Source of the DNA: Actinomycetota bacterium
GTDB lineage: Bacteria > Actinomycetota > Actinomycetes > Streptosporangiales > Streptosporangiaceae
Length of the DNA: 60,832 nucleotides
Assembly (NCBI GenBank): GCA_003242605.1
Contig: QGUZ01000002.1
Span: forward strand, 1 to 60,832
Reading direction: 5' to 3'
Every line of letters begins with the position of its first letter. Position 1 is the first letter of the stretch. Of this stretch, positions 46,200 to 54,692 are shown piece by piece. The position numbers and the translations under genes were made by a program. The notes below the pieces were generated by a model. That model did no database searches, was not told where the DNA came from, and worked only from the letters and a program-made list of their open reading frames with translations.

Positions 46200-47075
46200 G
46201 TGGACGATGCGGACTGGCAGCGCTTGGTCGACCAGCTCCGCAGGGGTGACTGCACGCCGTTCCTCGGCGCCGGCGCGTGCAGTGGCAGGCTGCCCACCGG
46301 CGGCGAGCTGAGCGCTATCTACGCGGAGCGGTACGGTTACCCGTTCACCGACCGGCACAACTTGGCGCGGGTAATGCAGTACGCGGAGGCCGAGGTCCTG
46401 GACCCCGTGGACCTCAAGGTCGACGTGTGCCGCATGCTGCGCGCAAGGGGGAGCAACGCGCCGCCCGATCCCGACGACGTCCACACCCTGCTCGCCGGCT
46501 TCCCGCTTCCGGTCTTCCTCACCACGAACTACGACGACTTCCTGGTCAAGGCCTTGAGAGAACAGGGCAAGGACCCGCAGCCGGAGGTCTCCCCGTGGTG
46601 GCAGACCGGAACGGGCGGCATCCCCCTGATCCCGGAGCCGACGGTCGACAAGCCCGTCGTCTACCACCTGCACGGGAGATGGGAGGAGCCGCGGTCCCTC
46701 GTCCTCACCGAGTCGGACTACCTGACCTACCTGGTGAACATGGTGGACACGTCGGCGGCGAACGGGCGGCTTCCCCTGCCGACGGCGATCCTCGAGGCGA
46801 TGACGATGCGCCCGCTGCTGTTCATCGGCTACAGCCTGCAGGACTGGACGTTCCGGGTGCTGTTCCACGGGCTCGCCCGGGACATCCCGCACCGGAACAA
46901 GCGCCGCCACGTGAGCGTGCAGCTCATGCCGGAGGTGAACGGCACGGCGAGGGACGCGGAGGAGAAGGCGCGCCGCTACCTCACGCACTACCTCGACGGA
47001 TGGAACATCTCGATCTTCCTGGGTACCGCCGCGGAGTTCTGCGCCGAGCTGCGGCGGAGGATGGAGGCCTCGTGA
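46200..47075 (+). CDS. SIR2-family domain protein, putative NADase effector
   Basis: A 291-residue SIR2-like protein. NAD-binding and catalytic motifs are CTPFLGAGACS (Gly23-Gly25 loop), FLTTNYDDFL (TTNYD 108-112) and VVYHLHGRW (HLHG 156-159), with LLFIGYSLQDWTFR later. Zinc-ribbon cysteines of true sirtuin deacetylases are absent, which fits the SIR2 class that degrades NAD in anti-phage systems. The GTG at 46200-46202 has only a weak AGGA ahead. The stop overlaps the STAND gene (GTGA), so the two products are probably made together and act together. Confidence 0.87.
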   Translation: MDDADWQRLVDQLRRGDCTPFLGAGACSGRLPTGGELSAIYAERYGYPFTDRHNLARVMQYAEAEVLDPVDLKVDVCRMLRARGSNAPPDPDDVHTLLAGFPLPVFLTTNYDDFLVKALREQGKDPQPEVSPWWQTGTGGIPLIPEPTVDKPVVYHLHGRWEEPRSLVLTESDYLTYLVNMVDTSAANGRLPLPTAILEAMTMRPLLFIGYSLQDWTFRVLFHGLARDIPHRNKRRHVSVQLMPEVNGTARDAEEKARRYLTHYLDGWNISIFLGTAAEFCAELRRRMEAS

Positions 47076-49090
47076 CCACGGTGCCGATCACGACGATCCC
47101 GAAGGAGCGCACCGGCGGCCCCTACGTCGGGCTACGGCCGTTCACCTCCGCCGAGCGCGAGCTGTTCTTCGGGCGGGACCGGGAGGCCCGGGACGTCGCC
47201 ACGATCTGGCAGGCGACCGGGCTCACCGTGCTGTTCGGGGCGTCCGGCGTGGGCAAGACGTCCCTGCTGAACGCCGGCGTGGTGCCGCGCATCGACCCGG
47301 AGCGGGCCGACCTGCTGCCGGTCGCCCGGCCCGCGCCGCGCCCCGGGACCCCGCCGCCGGGGGCGAACCGGTACGTGCTGGAGCTGCTGTCCGCCTGGGC
47401 CCCGGACCGGCCCCCGGCGACGCTGGCGCGGATGACGATCTCGGAGTTCCTCCGTACGCGGCCGGTACGGCGCGACCGGTACGGCGATCCGATCCCGGTG
47501 CTCGCCGCGATCGACCAGGCGGAGGAGCTGTTCAGCAGCCCGGTGCAGTGGAAGGCGGAGCGCATCGCCTGCCTGGAGCAGCTCGCCGAGGCGGCGCGCG
47601 AGCACGACGGGCTGCACCTGCTGCTCTCGCTGCGCGAGGAGTACCTGGCGGCCGTGCTCCCCTACGAGCGGCGGCTCGGGCCCGGGTCGCGGGCGCGGTT
47701 CCACCTGCAGCCGTTCGCCCGGGAGGCCGCGCTCGAGGCGGTCACCGGGCCGCTCCGGCACACCGACCGGAGCTTCGGCCCGGGCGCGGCCGAGGTGCTC
47801 GTCGACGACCTGTGCACGGTGACGTTCGTCAACGACGAGGGCCGCCGGACGCGGCTCGTCGTCGACGAGGTCGAGCCGGTCCAGCTCCAGGTGGTCTGCT
47901 CGGCGCTGTGGGACGCGCTGCCGCCCGAGGTGACCACGATCACGATCGACCACGTGCGCGCGTACGCCGACGTCGACCGGTTCCTCGTCGGGTTCTGCCG
48001 CCGGGCGCTGCAGGAGGTGGCGACCGAGCACGGCATCACGGTCGGCGAGCTCCGGCACTGGCTGAGCAGCCACTTCGTCACCGAGCACGGCACGCGGAGC
48101 GTGGTGAACGAGGGCCTGCACGAGACCGCGGGCATGCCGAACACGGTCGCCCGCGCCCTGGAGGACCGCCACGTGCTGCGGGCGGAGTACCGCATCAACA
48201 GCCGTTGGTACGAGCTGCAGCACGACCGCCTCATCTCCGCGATCAGGCGTCCGGAGTCCCCCGAGGCGAGCCTGGATCAGGCGCGCCGGGCGCTCAAGGA
48301 GGGCCGGTGGGACGTGGCCCGCGAGCTCGCCGATGCCGCCGCGCGGATGGCCGAGATCGACGACACCTGGGTACAGGCCGAGGTCCAGGCGATCCTCGGC
48401 GAGGTGGACGCCGCGCTCGGCGACGTCAAGTCGGCGGAGCGGCGCTACGACGAGGCGATCGCGACGTTCGTGCTGCGCCAGCAGTTCGACAAGGTCGCCG
48501 AGGTGCTCACCGCGAAGGGACGGCTCCGGCTCGCCCAGGGCGAGTACGCCGCGGCGGTGGAACTGCTCAAGAGCGCGCTCACCTGGGCGTCGGGCGACGT
48601 GTCCGTCCAGCACGCGCTCGGGCAGGCGCTGTGGCTCTCGGGCCAGCCGCACGCGGCCCTCGCCTGCCTCAACGGCGCGGTCGAGCGGGCCGACGAGCCG
48701 GACGCCGACGCGCTGGCGCTGCGCGGGGAGATCCTCGCCGACCTGGGGCGGGCGCGGGACGCGCTGCGCGACCTGACCCGGGTCCATTCCCGGCTGCGGC
48801 CCGAGACCTTGGCCGCGCGGGCGCTGGCGTTCGCGCTCACCGGACGGCTCGACGCGGCCGAGCAGGAGGCGCTCCACGCGGTCGACTCGATCGACCAGTC
48901 CGGCGGCCCCGCCGGGCCGGTGGGCGGGCCGGACGGCCGCGGGCCCGCGCTGCTCCGGGCGGCGCGCACCCACGCGCTGCTCGGCGACCCGGCGCTCGCG
49001 GCCGACCTCGCCAGGAAGGCGCTCGAGATGCCCGGCCTGCCCCCGCACCTGCGCCGGCAGGCCGAGGAGCTGGTCACCCGGAGGGCGTGA
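47072..49090 (+). CDS. nSTAND1-type NTPase with TPR-like C-terminus, putative sensor partner of SIR2
   Basis: A 672-residue STAND NTPase. The N-terminus reads GGPYVGLRPFTSAERELFFGRD, the typical nSTAND1 entry, then Walker A GASGVGKTS (56-64) and Walker B-like PVLAAIDQAEELF. The LSLREEYLA and LQPFAREAALEAV segments follow. A winged-helix-like region spans 290-400. The C-terminal 250 residues form alpha-helical TPR-like repeats (ERRYDEAIATFVLRQQFDKV, LALRGEILADLGRARDALRD). In Avs and related systems such proteins detect a trigger and activate an effector. Here the effector (SIR2) is a separate, translationally coupled gene. Confidence 0.88.
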   Translation: MTTVPITTIPKERTGGPYVGLRPFTSAERELFFGRDREARDVATIWQATGLTVLFGASGVGKTSLLNAGVVPRIDPERADLLPVARPAPRPGTPPPGANRYVLELLSAWAPDRPPATLARMTISEFLRTRPVRRDRYGDPIPVLAAIDQAEELFSSPVQWKAERIACLEQLAEAAREHDGLHLLLSLREEYLAAVLPYERRLGPGSRARFHLQPFAREAALEAVTGPLRHTDRSFGPGAAEVLVDDLCTVTFVNDEGRRTRLVVDEVEPVQLQVVCSALWDALPPEVTTITIDHVRAYADVDRFLVGFCRRALQEVATEHGITVGELRHWLSSHFVTEHGTRSVVNEGLHETAGMPNTVARALEDRHVLRAEYRINSRWYELQHDRLISAIRRPESPEASLDQARRALKEGRWDVARELADAAARMAEIDDTWVQAEVQAILGEVDAALGDVKSAERRYDEAIATFVLRQQFDKVAEVLTAKGRLRLAQGEYAAAVELLKSALTWASGDVSVQHALGQALWLSGQPHAALACLNGAVERADEPDADALALRGEILADLGRARDALRDLTRVHSRLRPETLAARALAFALTGRLDAAEQEALHAVDSIDQSGGPAGPVGGPDGRGPALLRAARTHALLGDPALAADLARKALEMPGLPPHLRRQAEELVTRRA

Positions 49091-49844
49091 GCGGCGAGCG
49101 GGCGGCCTCCCAGATGTGGTCGAACTGCTCCACCCAGTACGCGTACCAGCGCTCGCTGGTGTCCCGGGTCAGCTCCAGGTGCATCCGCGCCGGGGTGGCG
49201 GTGTTGTGAAAGCCGTGGATTTCGACGATCGCGCGGCCGTGTGACGTCTCGGGGTCGAGCAGCACCAGGCTGAACCCCGGATTGTAGGGCAGCAGGCGAT
49301 ATTCGAAGCTCCCGTTCGTCGTCCACCGGCTCATGAGCTCGAGGCGTTCCAGCGTGCTTTCCAGCGAGGCGGGGAGCCGCTGCACGGGGAATTCCACCGA
49401 GTCGTCGAGCTGCCGCGCGGCCAGCCGCAGCGCGTCCTTCTCCTCCGGGTCGAGCACGACCACCCGAACCGACCCGTTCCTGCGGGCGAGCACGGTCCGG
49501 CGCAGCACGTCACAGGTCTCGGCGGAGAGCAGATTCACCGCCGAGGGCGCGTATACGCGGACGTCCCGCGCATTGGCGAACGTCTCCGACAGCGGGCGCT
49601 GTTCGAAAACCGACCGGTCGTGGAGCAGGTCGGGCGCGGGCTCGGTGGCGGTCTCCGGCAGGGTCGCCCGGTACAGCAGTACGCCCAGCGCGGCGAGCAC
49701 GGCGGCCCACCGGAGATCGTCGTCGAGCTTATCGTCGAAAAAACCGAGAACCGCGAAAACGACGATGATGACGGTGAGGACGTATGCGTCGATGTTGCGC
49801 CCGTTTCGAAGATCGCGAAAAATGCGCCGGAACACATGAACCAT
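49074..49844 (-). CDS. Two-helix membrane protein with possible PLD-like soluble domain
   Basis: A 256-residue protein from ATG at 49842-49844 with GGGGGA upstream. Two membrane helices lie near the N-terminus (YVLTVIIVVFAVLGFF and LRWAAVLAALGVLLYRATL). The soluble part has ARDVRVYAPSAVNLL, VRVVVLDPEEKDALRLAARQL, FEYRLLPYNPGFSLVLLDP and EIHGFHNTATP, a layout that recalls phospholipase D-like domains, but no complete HKD motif is visible. The function is not recognised. It converges on the STAND gene and their 3' ends overlap by 17 bases. It may be a membrane-acting member of the same cassette. Confidence 0.75.
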   Translation of the reverse strand: MVHVFRRIFRDLRNGRNIDAYVLTVIIVVFAVLGFFDDKLDDDLRWAAVLAALGVLLYRATLPETATEPAPDLLHDRSVFEQRPLSETFANARDVRVYAPSAVNLLSAETCDVLRRTVLARRNGSVRVVVLDPEEKDALRLAARQLDDSVEFPVQRLPASLESTLERLELMSRWTTNGSFEYRLLPYNPGFSLVLLDPETSHGRAIVEIHGFHNTATPARMHLELTRDTSERWYAYWVEQFDHIWEAARSPLTPSG

Positions 49845-49994
49845 GACCGTCCCCCGTCGCCGTATCGATTTGCGGGTGCATTCCATTCTCGATCGGCGCC
49901 GGGGCGAGCACCACCGCGCATCTCGTTTCTCGTTTCCCGGTATTCCCGTGCGTTTCTGATCGTCGGCCGGGGCGAGCGCGCCGCGGCGACGGTC

Positions 49995-50000
49995 TATCCT
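49995..50000 (+). promoter_or_regulatory. Candidate -10 element (TATCCT)
   Basis: TATCCT lies 35 bases ahead of the GTG of the membrane glycosyltransferase-like gene, which also has GGGAGGT as ribosome binding site. It matches the TAnnnT pattern. No good -35 is visible. Confidence 0.4.
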
Positions 50001-50035
50001 GAGTGGCCTCGTGAGCCGGTTCGGGAGGTCTGCAG

Positions 50036-51535
50036 GTGTCGACGGAGACGCGACCGGGACGGGCGGGCCTGCGCGGGTGGCTGCGGGCGCACGGGGTGTT
50101 CCTCGTGGCGCTCGCCGCGGGGGCCGGGCTGCGGGCGCTCGCCGTCCTCGGGTACCGGCCCGCGCTGTGGTTCTGGGCCGACTCGTTCGCCTACCTCGGG
50201 GCGGCGATCTACCCCCGCCCGCTGGAGAGCCGTCCGTCGGGCTACTCGCTGCTGCTGTGGCTGATGCGGCCGCTGTCGAGCATCGAGGCGGTCGTGATCG
50301 TGCAGCACCTGCTCGGGCTCGGGCTCGGGGTCTGCGTGTACGCGGTGCTGCGGCGGCGCACCCGGCTGCCGGGATGGGCGGCCACCCTCGCCGCGCTGCC
50401 GGTGCTGCTCGACGCCCACCAGGTGCAGCTCGAGCACCTGATCATGGCGGACCTGCTGTTCACCGTCCTGGTCACGGCAGCGGTGGCGCTGCTGCTGTGG
50501 CGGGAGCGCCCGTCGTGGCGGTTCCCGGTGGTCGCGGCGCTGCTGCTCGCGGCGGCGACGGTCACCCGGACGATCGGGCTGCCGCTGCTCGCGCTCGTGC
50601 TCGGCTGGCTGCTCCTCGCCCGGGCGCGGTGGACCCACCTGGTGGCCGCGGTGGCCGCCGCGGCCCTCGTCGTCGGCGGGTACGCGGCGTGGTTCCGCGC
50701 CGAGTACGGCGAGTTCGCGCTCTCCCGCGGCAACGCGTTCCTGTACGCGCGCACGCTGACGTTCGCCGACTGCGCCGTGATCGAGCTCGACCGGGACACC
50801 CGGCGGCTGTGCCCGGACGAGCCGGTCGCCGAGCGGGAGCCACCCCCGCGCTACATCTGGAGCGGCGACTCCCCGCTCAACCGGGCCGGGCTCGACTCCC
50901 GCACCCGCAACGAGCTCGCCGGGCGGTTCGCCATGCAGGCGATCCGGGCGCAGCCGGTCGACTTCCTCGTCACCGGCCTGACCGACTTCGCGCACATCTT
51001 CACCTGGGAGCGGCGCGTCTACCCGTCGCCGGGCTGGCAGAGCGCCTACACGTTCCCCGAGTCGGTCCGGCCGTTCCCCGACCGGGTCGCCTCGTCGGGG
51101 CGTACCGCCACCGAGCTGACCACCCTCTACCAGGGCGAGAGCGGGCAGACCACGGTGGCCGAGCCGTGGGCGGGCCTGCTGCGCGCCTACCAGACCCAGG
51201 GCTTTCTGCGCGGGCCGCTGCTCGCCGCGATCCTGCTGCTCGGCGCGGCCGGGGTGGTCGTGCCGCGCCGCCGCGCGCGCCGTGCCCCGGGCGTGACCGG
51301 GCCGACCGTGCTGCTGCCCTGGGCGGCCGCGATGGCGCTGCTGCTGGGGCCGCCGCTGATCGCGGCGTTCGACCACCGCTACGTGCTGCCCGCCGTACCG
51401 CTGGCGTGCCTCGCCGGCGGGCTCGCCGCGGCCCGGCTATGGGCGGGTGAACGGCGGGCCGGCCGGGCGGCGCCGTACGTGCAGCCGGATGAGGATCTCG
51501 GCGTCGGGCACGCCCGCCGCGGCGCGTACCCGTGA
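50036..51535 (+). CDS. Polytopic membrane protein, GT-C/GT39-like glycosyltransferase
   Basis: A 499-residue protein from GTG at 50036 with GGGAGGT upstream. It has about ten membrane helices. After the first helix an acidic residue pair region [11 protein letters not shown] resembles the first-loop Asp motif of GT-C glycosyltransferases that use polyprenyl-phosphate sugars. A large extracytoplasmic loop (about 240-370) is followed by further helices. The exact substrate cannot be told. The last 33 codons overlap, on the opposite strand, the 3' end of the AmaP gene by 99 bases. Confidence 0.78.
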   Translation: MSTETRPGRAGLRGWLRAHGVFLVALAAGAGLRALAVLGYRPALWFWADSFAYLGAAIYPRPLESRPSGYSLLLWLMRPLSSIEAVVIVQHLLGLGLGVCVYAVLRRRTRLPGWAATLAALPVLLDAHQVQLEHLIMADLLFTVLVTAAVALLLWRERPSWRFPVVAALLLAAATVTRTIGLPLLALVLGWLLLARARWTHLVAAVAAAALVVGGYAAWFRAEYGEFALSRGNAFLYARTLTFADCAVIELDRDTRRLCPDEPVAEREPPPRYIWSGDSPLNRAGLDSRTRNELAGRFAMQAIRAQPVDFLVTGLTDFAHIFTWERRVYPSPGWQSAYTFPESVRPFPDRVASSGRTATELTTLYQGESGQTTVAEPWAGLLRAYQTQGFLRGPLLAAILLLGAAGVVVPRRRARRAPGVTGPTVLLPWAAAMALLLGPPLIAAFDHRYVLPAVPLACLAGGLAAARLWAGERRAGRAAPYVQPDEDLGVGHARRGAYP

Positions 51536-51949
51536 CAGGGTGCGCTGGTCGAGGCGGCCGAGCAGGGCGCCGAGGTCGGTCCGCGGGTCGCAGGTGATGC
51601 CCACCCGCAGCCGCCGGTCGCCGACGAGCCGCACCCGCACCGCGCCGACCCCGGTGATGCCCTGCAGGGCGACGCCGAGCGTGGCGATGCCCGCCCCGCA
51701 GCGCACCCCGCGCCGCCCCCACCCGGCCGCGAGCACGAGCCAGCGGGTCGCGGCGAGCGCGAGCAGGAAGCACAGCACGGCCGCCACGGGGACCACCCAC
51801 GGGTGGGCGTAGAGGAACATCTCGGCCCGCGGGTCGACGATCGGGACGGCCGGGTACCGCTCCCGCAGCCAGAGCGCGGCCCCGCCGGCCCCGAGCAACA
51901 CGAGCCCGGCGAGGGCGAGGCCGACCCGGTTCCCCAGGTGCGACCGCAC
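51437..51949 (-). CDS. amaP: Alkaline shock response membrane anchor protein AmaP
   Basis: A 170-residue membrane protein with two N-terminal helices ([20 protein letters not shown] and [23 protein letters not shown]) and a soluble beta-rich C-terminal half ([32 protein letters not shown]). This is the AmaP layout, a partner of Asp23/Gls24 proteins. The GTG at 51947-51949 lies two bases after the stop of the DUF6286 gene, with GGGGAGAGG ahead. No Asp23 gene itself is in the window. Its 3' end overlaps the convergent membrane glycosyltransferase gene. Confidence 0.8.
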   Translation of the reverse strand: MRSHLGNRVGLALAGLVLLGAGGAALWLRERYPAVPIVDPRAEMFLYAHPWVVPVAAVLCFLLALAATRWLVLAAGWGRRGVRCGAGIATLGVALQGITGVGAVRVRLVGDRRLRVGITCDPRTDLGALLGRLDQRTLSRVRAAAGVPDAEILIRLHVRRRPAGPPFTRP

Positions 51950-51951
51950 GG

Positions 51952-52626
51952 TCAGCCTCTCCCCGCCTGCATCCGCAGCACCACCTCGCGGCCGGCCTCC
52001 GCGCCCACCCGCACGAGCGTGTCGCCGACGGCCGCCGCCACCCGGGGCAGCAGCTCGCCGGTACGGCCGGCCGGGGTGCGCACGACCACCTCGACCCGGT
52101 CGGCGCGCACCGCGACCCGCGCCGCGGCGACCCCGTCCACCTCGTGCACCGCCGCGGTGAGCGCGCGGCGCAGGCCGGAGCGGGTCAGGCCGATGGCGAG
52201 CAGCGGGTCGCGGGTGCGCAGCGGGATGAGCCGGGGGCGGCCGGGCGTGAGCGCGTGCACGACGAGCACGACCCCGCCGAGGACGAGCAGGCAGGCGAGC
52301 ACGCCGACGACCGGATCGCCCCACGTGCGCGCGCCGAGCGCGCCGACCCGGTCGAGCGGTCCCCACCGCGGCCGCCCGCCGAGCATGAGCCAGATCAGCT
52401 CGGCCGTCGCAGCCCATCCGGCGACCGAGACGAGCAGCGCGACGACGATCCCGGCGGGGGTGCGGCCCGGCCGCAGCGCGCGCCTGGACGTGCGCGCGCC
52501 GGGCTCGTCCCCGGATGCGGGCGGGTCACCGCGCAAGGGCTCCGGCGCGGCGCCGCGGAGCCGGGTACGCGCCGCCTCCGACCCCCACAGCGGTTCCCGA
52601 TCCCACCGGCCCGAGGACTCCCGCAT
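51952..52626 (-). CDS. DUF6286 domain protein, membrane-associated
   Basis: A 224-residue protein from ATG at 52624-52626. The first 70 residues are Arg/Pro-rich and probably cytoplasmic. Two membrane helices follow (AGIVVALLVSVAGWAATAELIWLML and VVGVLACLLVLGGVVLVVHAL), then a beta-rich domain with LTRSGLRRALTAAVHEVDGV and VEVVVRTPAGRTGELLPRVAAAV. DUF6286 proteins accompany AmaP and Asp23 in actinobacteria. The start is followed by an open frame upstream that lacks similarity. Confidence 0.8.
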   Translation of the reverse strand: MRESSGRWDREPLWGSEAARTRLRGAAPEPLRGDPPASGDEPGARTSRRALRPGRTPAGIVVALLVSVAGWAATAELIWLMLGGRPRWGPLDRVGALGARTWGDPVVGVLACLLVLGGVVLVVHALTPGRPRLIPLRTRDPLLAIGLTRSGLRRALTAAVHEVDGVAAARVAVRADRVEVVVRTPAGRTGELLPRVAAAVGDTLVRVGAEAGREVVLRMQAGRG

Positions 52627-52752
52627 GGCCGCCCCCGCCTGCCGCCTCGTGCTGCCCGGACTCGTCACACCAGCACAGGTACACGCCCGCGGCCGGGTCG
52701 CGCAGCGCCTTGCCCCACCCCTTGCCGTTTCCGGGACCGCGCCCGGCGGAGA

Positions 52753-52781
52753 CTTTGCGCTCCGGCCGCACGCGCGCAAAG
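52753..52781. promoter_or_regulatory. 8-bp inverted repeat between divergent genes
   Basis: CTTTGCGC (52753-52760) and GCGCAAAG (52774-52781) are perfect complements with a 13-base spacer, in the 208-base gap between the divergent DUF6286 and racemase-like genes. Position and symmetry suggest an operator. Confidence 0.5.
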
Positions 52782-52822
52782 AGAATGCGAGATCACCTCA
52801 TGTAATTTCGGGGCGCCGCTTT

Positions 52823-52828
52823 TATGCT
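52823..52828 (+). promoter_or_regulatory. -10 element of a probable leaderless transcript
   Basis: TATGCT ends six bases before the ATG of the racemase-like gene and no ribosome binding site is present. This spacing would place the transcription start at the A of the ATG, the usual layout of leaderless genes in actinobacteria. Confidence 0.55.
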
Positions 52829-52834
52829 GCGGAC

Positions 52835-54100
52835 ATGACAGCGCCTTCCGACCTGCCCACCGGCCTGCCCGCGGGCCCGTCGGCGCCCGCCGGGGCGGGC
52901 GGCGAGCCCTCGGCCGGGCTGCGCCGCCGCTACGACCGGGCCACCGCCGATCTGGAGCCGCCGCTGGCGATCGTCGCCCTGGACGCGCTCCGCGCCCACC
53001 CCGCCGCCCTGGGACGGCGGGCCCGCGGCAAGCCGATCCGGGTGGCGAGCAAGTCGGTCCGGTGCCGCGCGGTGCTGGAACGCGTGCTCGCCATGGACGG
53101 CTTCTCCGGGATCCTCGCGTTCACCCTGCCGGAGGCGCTCTGGCTCGCCGGGCACGGCTTCACCGACATCGTCGTGGCCTACCCGACGGCCGACCGGCGG
53201 GCGATCGCGCGGCTCGCGGCCGACCCGGACGCCGCCCGCGAGATCACGCTCATGGTCGACGACCTCGCCCACCTCGACCTCATCGAGTCCGCCGTGCGGG
53301 ACGTGCGGCCCCGCCACGAGCTGCGGCTCTGCCTCGACGTCGACGCGGGCTACCGCGCCTTCGGCGGCCTGCTGCGCGCCGGGGCGCTGCGCTCCCCGGT
53401 GCGCGAGCCCGCGCAGGCGGCCGAGCTCGCCCGGGCGATCGCCGCCCGGCCGGGCATGCGCCTGGTCGGGCTCATGGCGTACGAGGCGCAGATCGCGGGC
53501 GTCGGCGACCGGGTCGGCGGGCCGTACGGGCACGTGCTGCGCTGGGTGCAGCGGCGTTCCCAGCGCGAGCTGGCACTCCGCCGCGCCGCGGTGGTGCGGG
53601 CGGTACGGCGGCACGCCGAGCTGGAGTTCGTCAACGGGGGCGGCACCGGCAGCGTGGAGAAGACCACGCAGGAGGAGGCGGTCACCGAGATCGCCGCCGG
53701 GTCCGGGCTGTTCCACCCGCGGTTGTTCGACTTCTACCGCTCGTTCCGCGGGCGCCCGGCCGCGCTGTTCGCGCTGCCGGTGGTGCGGCGGCCGGGCGGC
53801 GATGTGGTGACCGTGCTCGGCGGCGGCTACGTCGCGTCCGGGCCGCCGGGGGCCGACCGGCTGCCCCAGCCGTACCTGCCGGCCGGGCTGCGCTACAGCC
53901 GGAACGAGGGGGCGGGCGAGGTGCAGACCCCGCTGCTCGGCCGGGCCGCCCGAAAGCTGCGGGTGGGCGACCGGGTGTGGTTCCGCCACGCCAAGGCGGG
54001 CGAGCTGTGCGAGCGGTTCGACGTGCTCCACCTGGTCGAGGGCGACCGCCGGGTGGGCGAGGCCCCGACCTACCGCGGCGAGGGACAGGCCTTCCTCTGA
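52835..54100 (+). CDS. Alanine racemase-fold PLP enzyme (D-threonine aldolase/amino acid deaminase-like)
   Basis: A 421-residue protein from ATG at 52835. The N-terminal barrel has the PLP-lysine region KPIRVASKSVRCRAVLERVL, followed by FSGILAFTLPEALWLA, ITLMVDDLAHLDLIE, LRLCLDVDAGYRAFGG and a C-terminal domain with GGGTGSVEKTTQEEAVTEIAAGSGLF and GDRVWFRHAKAGELCERF. This is the layout of D-threonine aldolase and related amino acid deaminase/aldolases in the fold-III PLP group. The substrate is not clear. A leaderless start is likely. Confidence 0.85.
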   Translation: MTAPSDLPTGLPAGPSAPAGAGGEPSAGLRRRYDRATADLEPPLAIVALDALRAHPAALGRRARGKPIRVASKSVRCRAVLERVLAMDGFSGILAFTLPEALWLAGHGFTDIVVAYPTADRRAIARLAADPDAAREITLMVDDLAHLDLIESAVRDVRPRHELRLCLDVDAGYRAFGGLLRAGALRSPVREPAQAAELARAIAARPGMRLVGLMAYEAQIAGVGDRVGGPYGHVLRWVQRRSQRELALRRAAVVRAVRRHAELEFVNGGGTGSVEKTTQEEAVTEIAAGSGLFHPRLFDFYRSFRGRPAALFALPVVRRPGGDVVTVLGGGYVASGPPGADRLPQPYLPAGLRYSRNEGAGEVQTPLLGRAARKLRVGDRVWFRHAKAGELCERFDVLHLVEGDRRVGEAPTYRGEGQAFL

Positions 54101-54132
54101 TCCCCGCCCCGCGCGCCCGCGGGCGGGGATCA
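54098..54132. terminator. Bidirectional terminator sharing both stop codons
   Basis: TGATCCCCGCCC (54098-54109) and GGGCGGGGATCA (54121-54132) form a perfect 12-bp stem with an 11-base loop. The outermost TGA on each strand is the stop codon of the two convergent genes, so the hairpin begins exactly where translation ends on both sides. Confidence 0.8.
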
Positions 54133-54459
54133 GCCGCGGCGGCGGCGACGGCGGCGCAGCAGGACCACGGTCGCGCCGAGCGCCAGCACCACCCCGACGC
54201 CGATGAGCACCGGGCCGAGGTCCGGAGGCGGCTGCCGCCGGTCGTCCTCGGCGCCGTCCACCGGCCGGTACGCGTCCCCGGCGATCAGATCCCCCACGGT
54301 GGCCAGCAGCTGCTCGGCGTTCGCCTTCACCCGGGCGACGCTCCGCTCCGCGACCCGCCGCGGGCTCACCCGGTCCGCGATCGCGTCGATCGTGCGGGCG
54401 AGCTCGGCCCGCGTGCGCTCGATCTCCCGCTCCAGTGCCGCGGGATCGGAGTCCGCCAT
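54130..54459 (-). CDS. DUF3618 domain membrane protein
   Basis: A 109-residue protein from ATG at 54457-54459 with GAAGGGGAT upstream. The N-terminal coiled region ALEREIERTRAELARTIDAIADRVSPRR is the DUF3618 signature. A hydrophobic helix (VLIGVGVVLALGATVVLL) near the C-terminus is followed by an Arg-rich end. It is probably a membrane-anchored cell-envelope protein of unknown role. Confidence 0.88.
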   Translation of the reverse strand: MADSDPAALEREIERTRAELARTIDAIADRVSPRRVAERSVARVKANAEQLLATVGDLIAGDAYRPVDGAEDDRRQPPPDLGPVLIGVGVVLALGATVVLLRRRRRRRG

Positions 54460-54648
54460 GACGATCCCCTTCTCCGTGTTCCTCTGCGGCGCGCGGTCCC
54501 CCGCGCGTCGTCGCTCTGCGCGTCCTGCCCTCGCCCGCGGTCGCGCCGCGCGGCGCCGCCGGCGGCCTGACGGGGAGTGACTCCCCCGCGACGCCGACGT
54601 GATCAGTCTTCCAGGTCCGGGCACCTCATGGCACATCGGCCATGCCGC

Positions 54649-54654
54649 TAGTCT
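54649..54654 (+). promoter_or_regulatory. Candidate -10 element of bcp (TAGTCT)
   Basis: TAGTCT lies 38 bases ahead of the bcp GTG and fits the TAnnnT pattern. AGGAGG follows 7 bases before the start codon. Confidence 0.45.
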
Positions 54655-54692
54655 GGTGTCGGACCCGGCCGGCGGAACGCAGGAGGCACCTC

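Noticed and set aside
46200-47075. Sirtuin protein deacetylase
   Set aside because: The zinc-binding cysteines of sirtuins are missing and the layout and neighbour match SIR2 effectors of defence systems.
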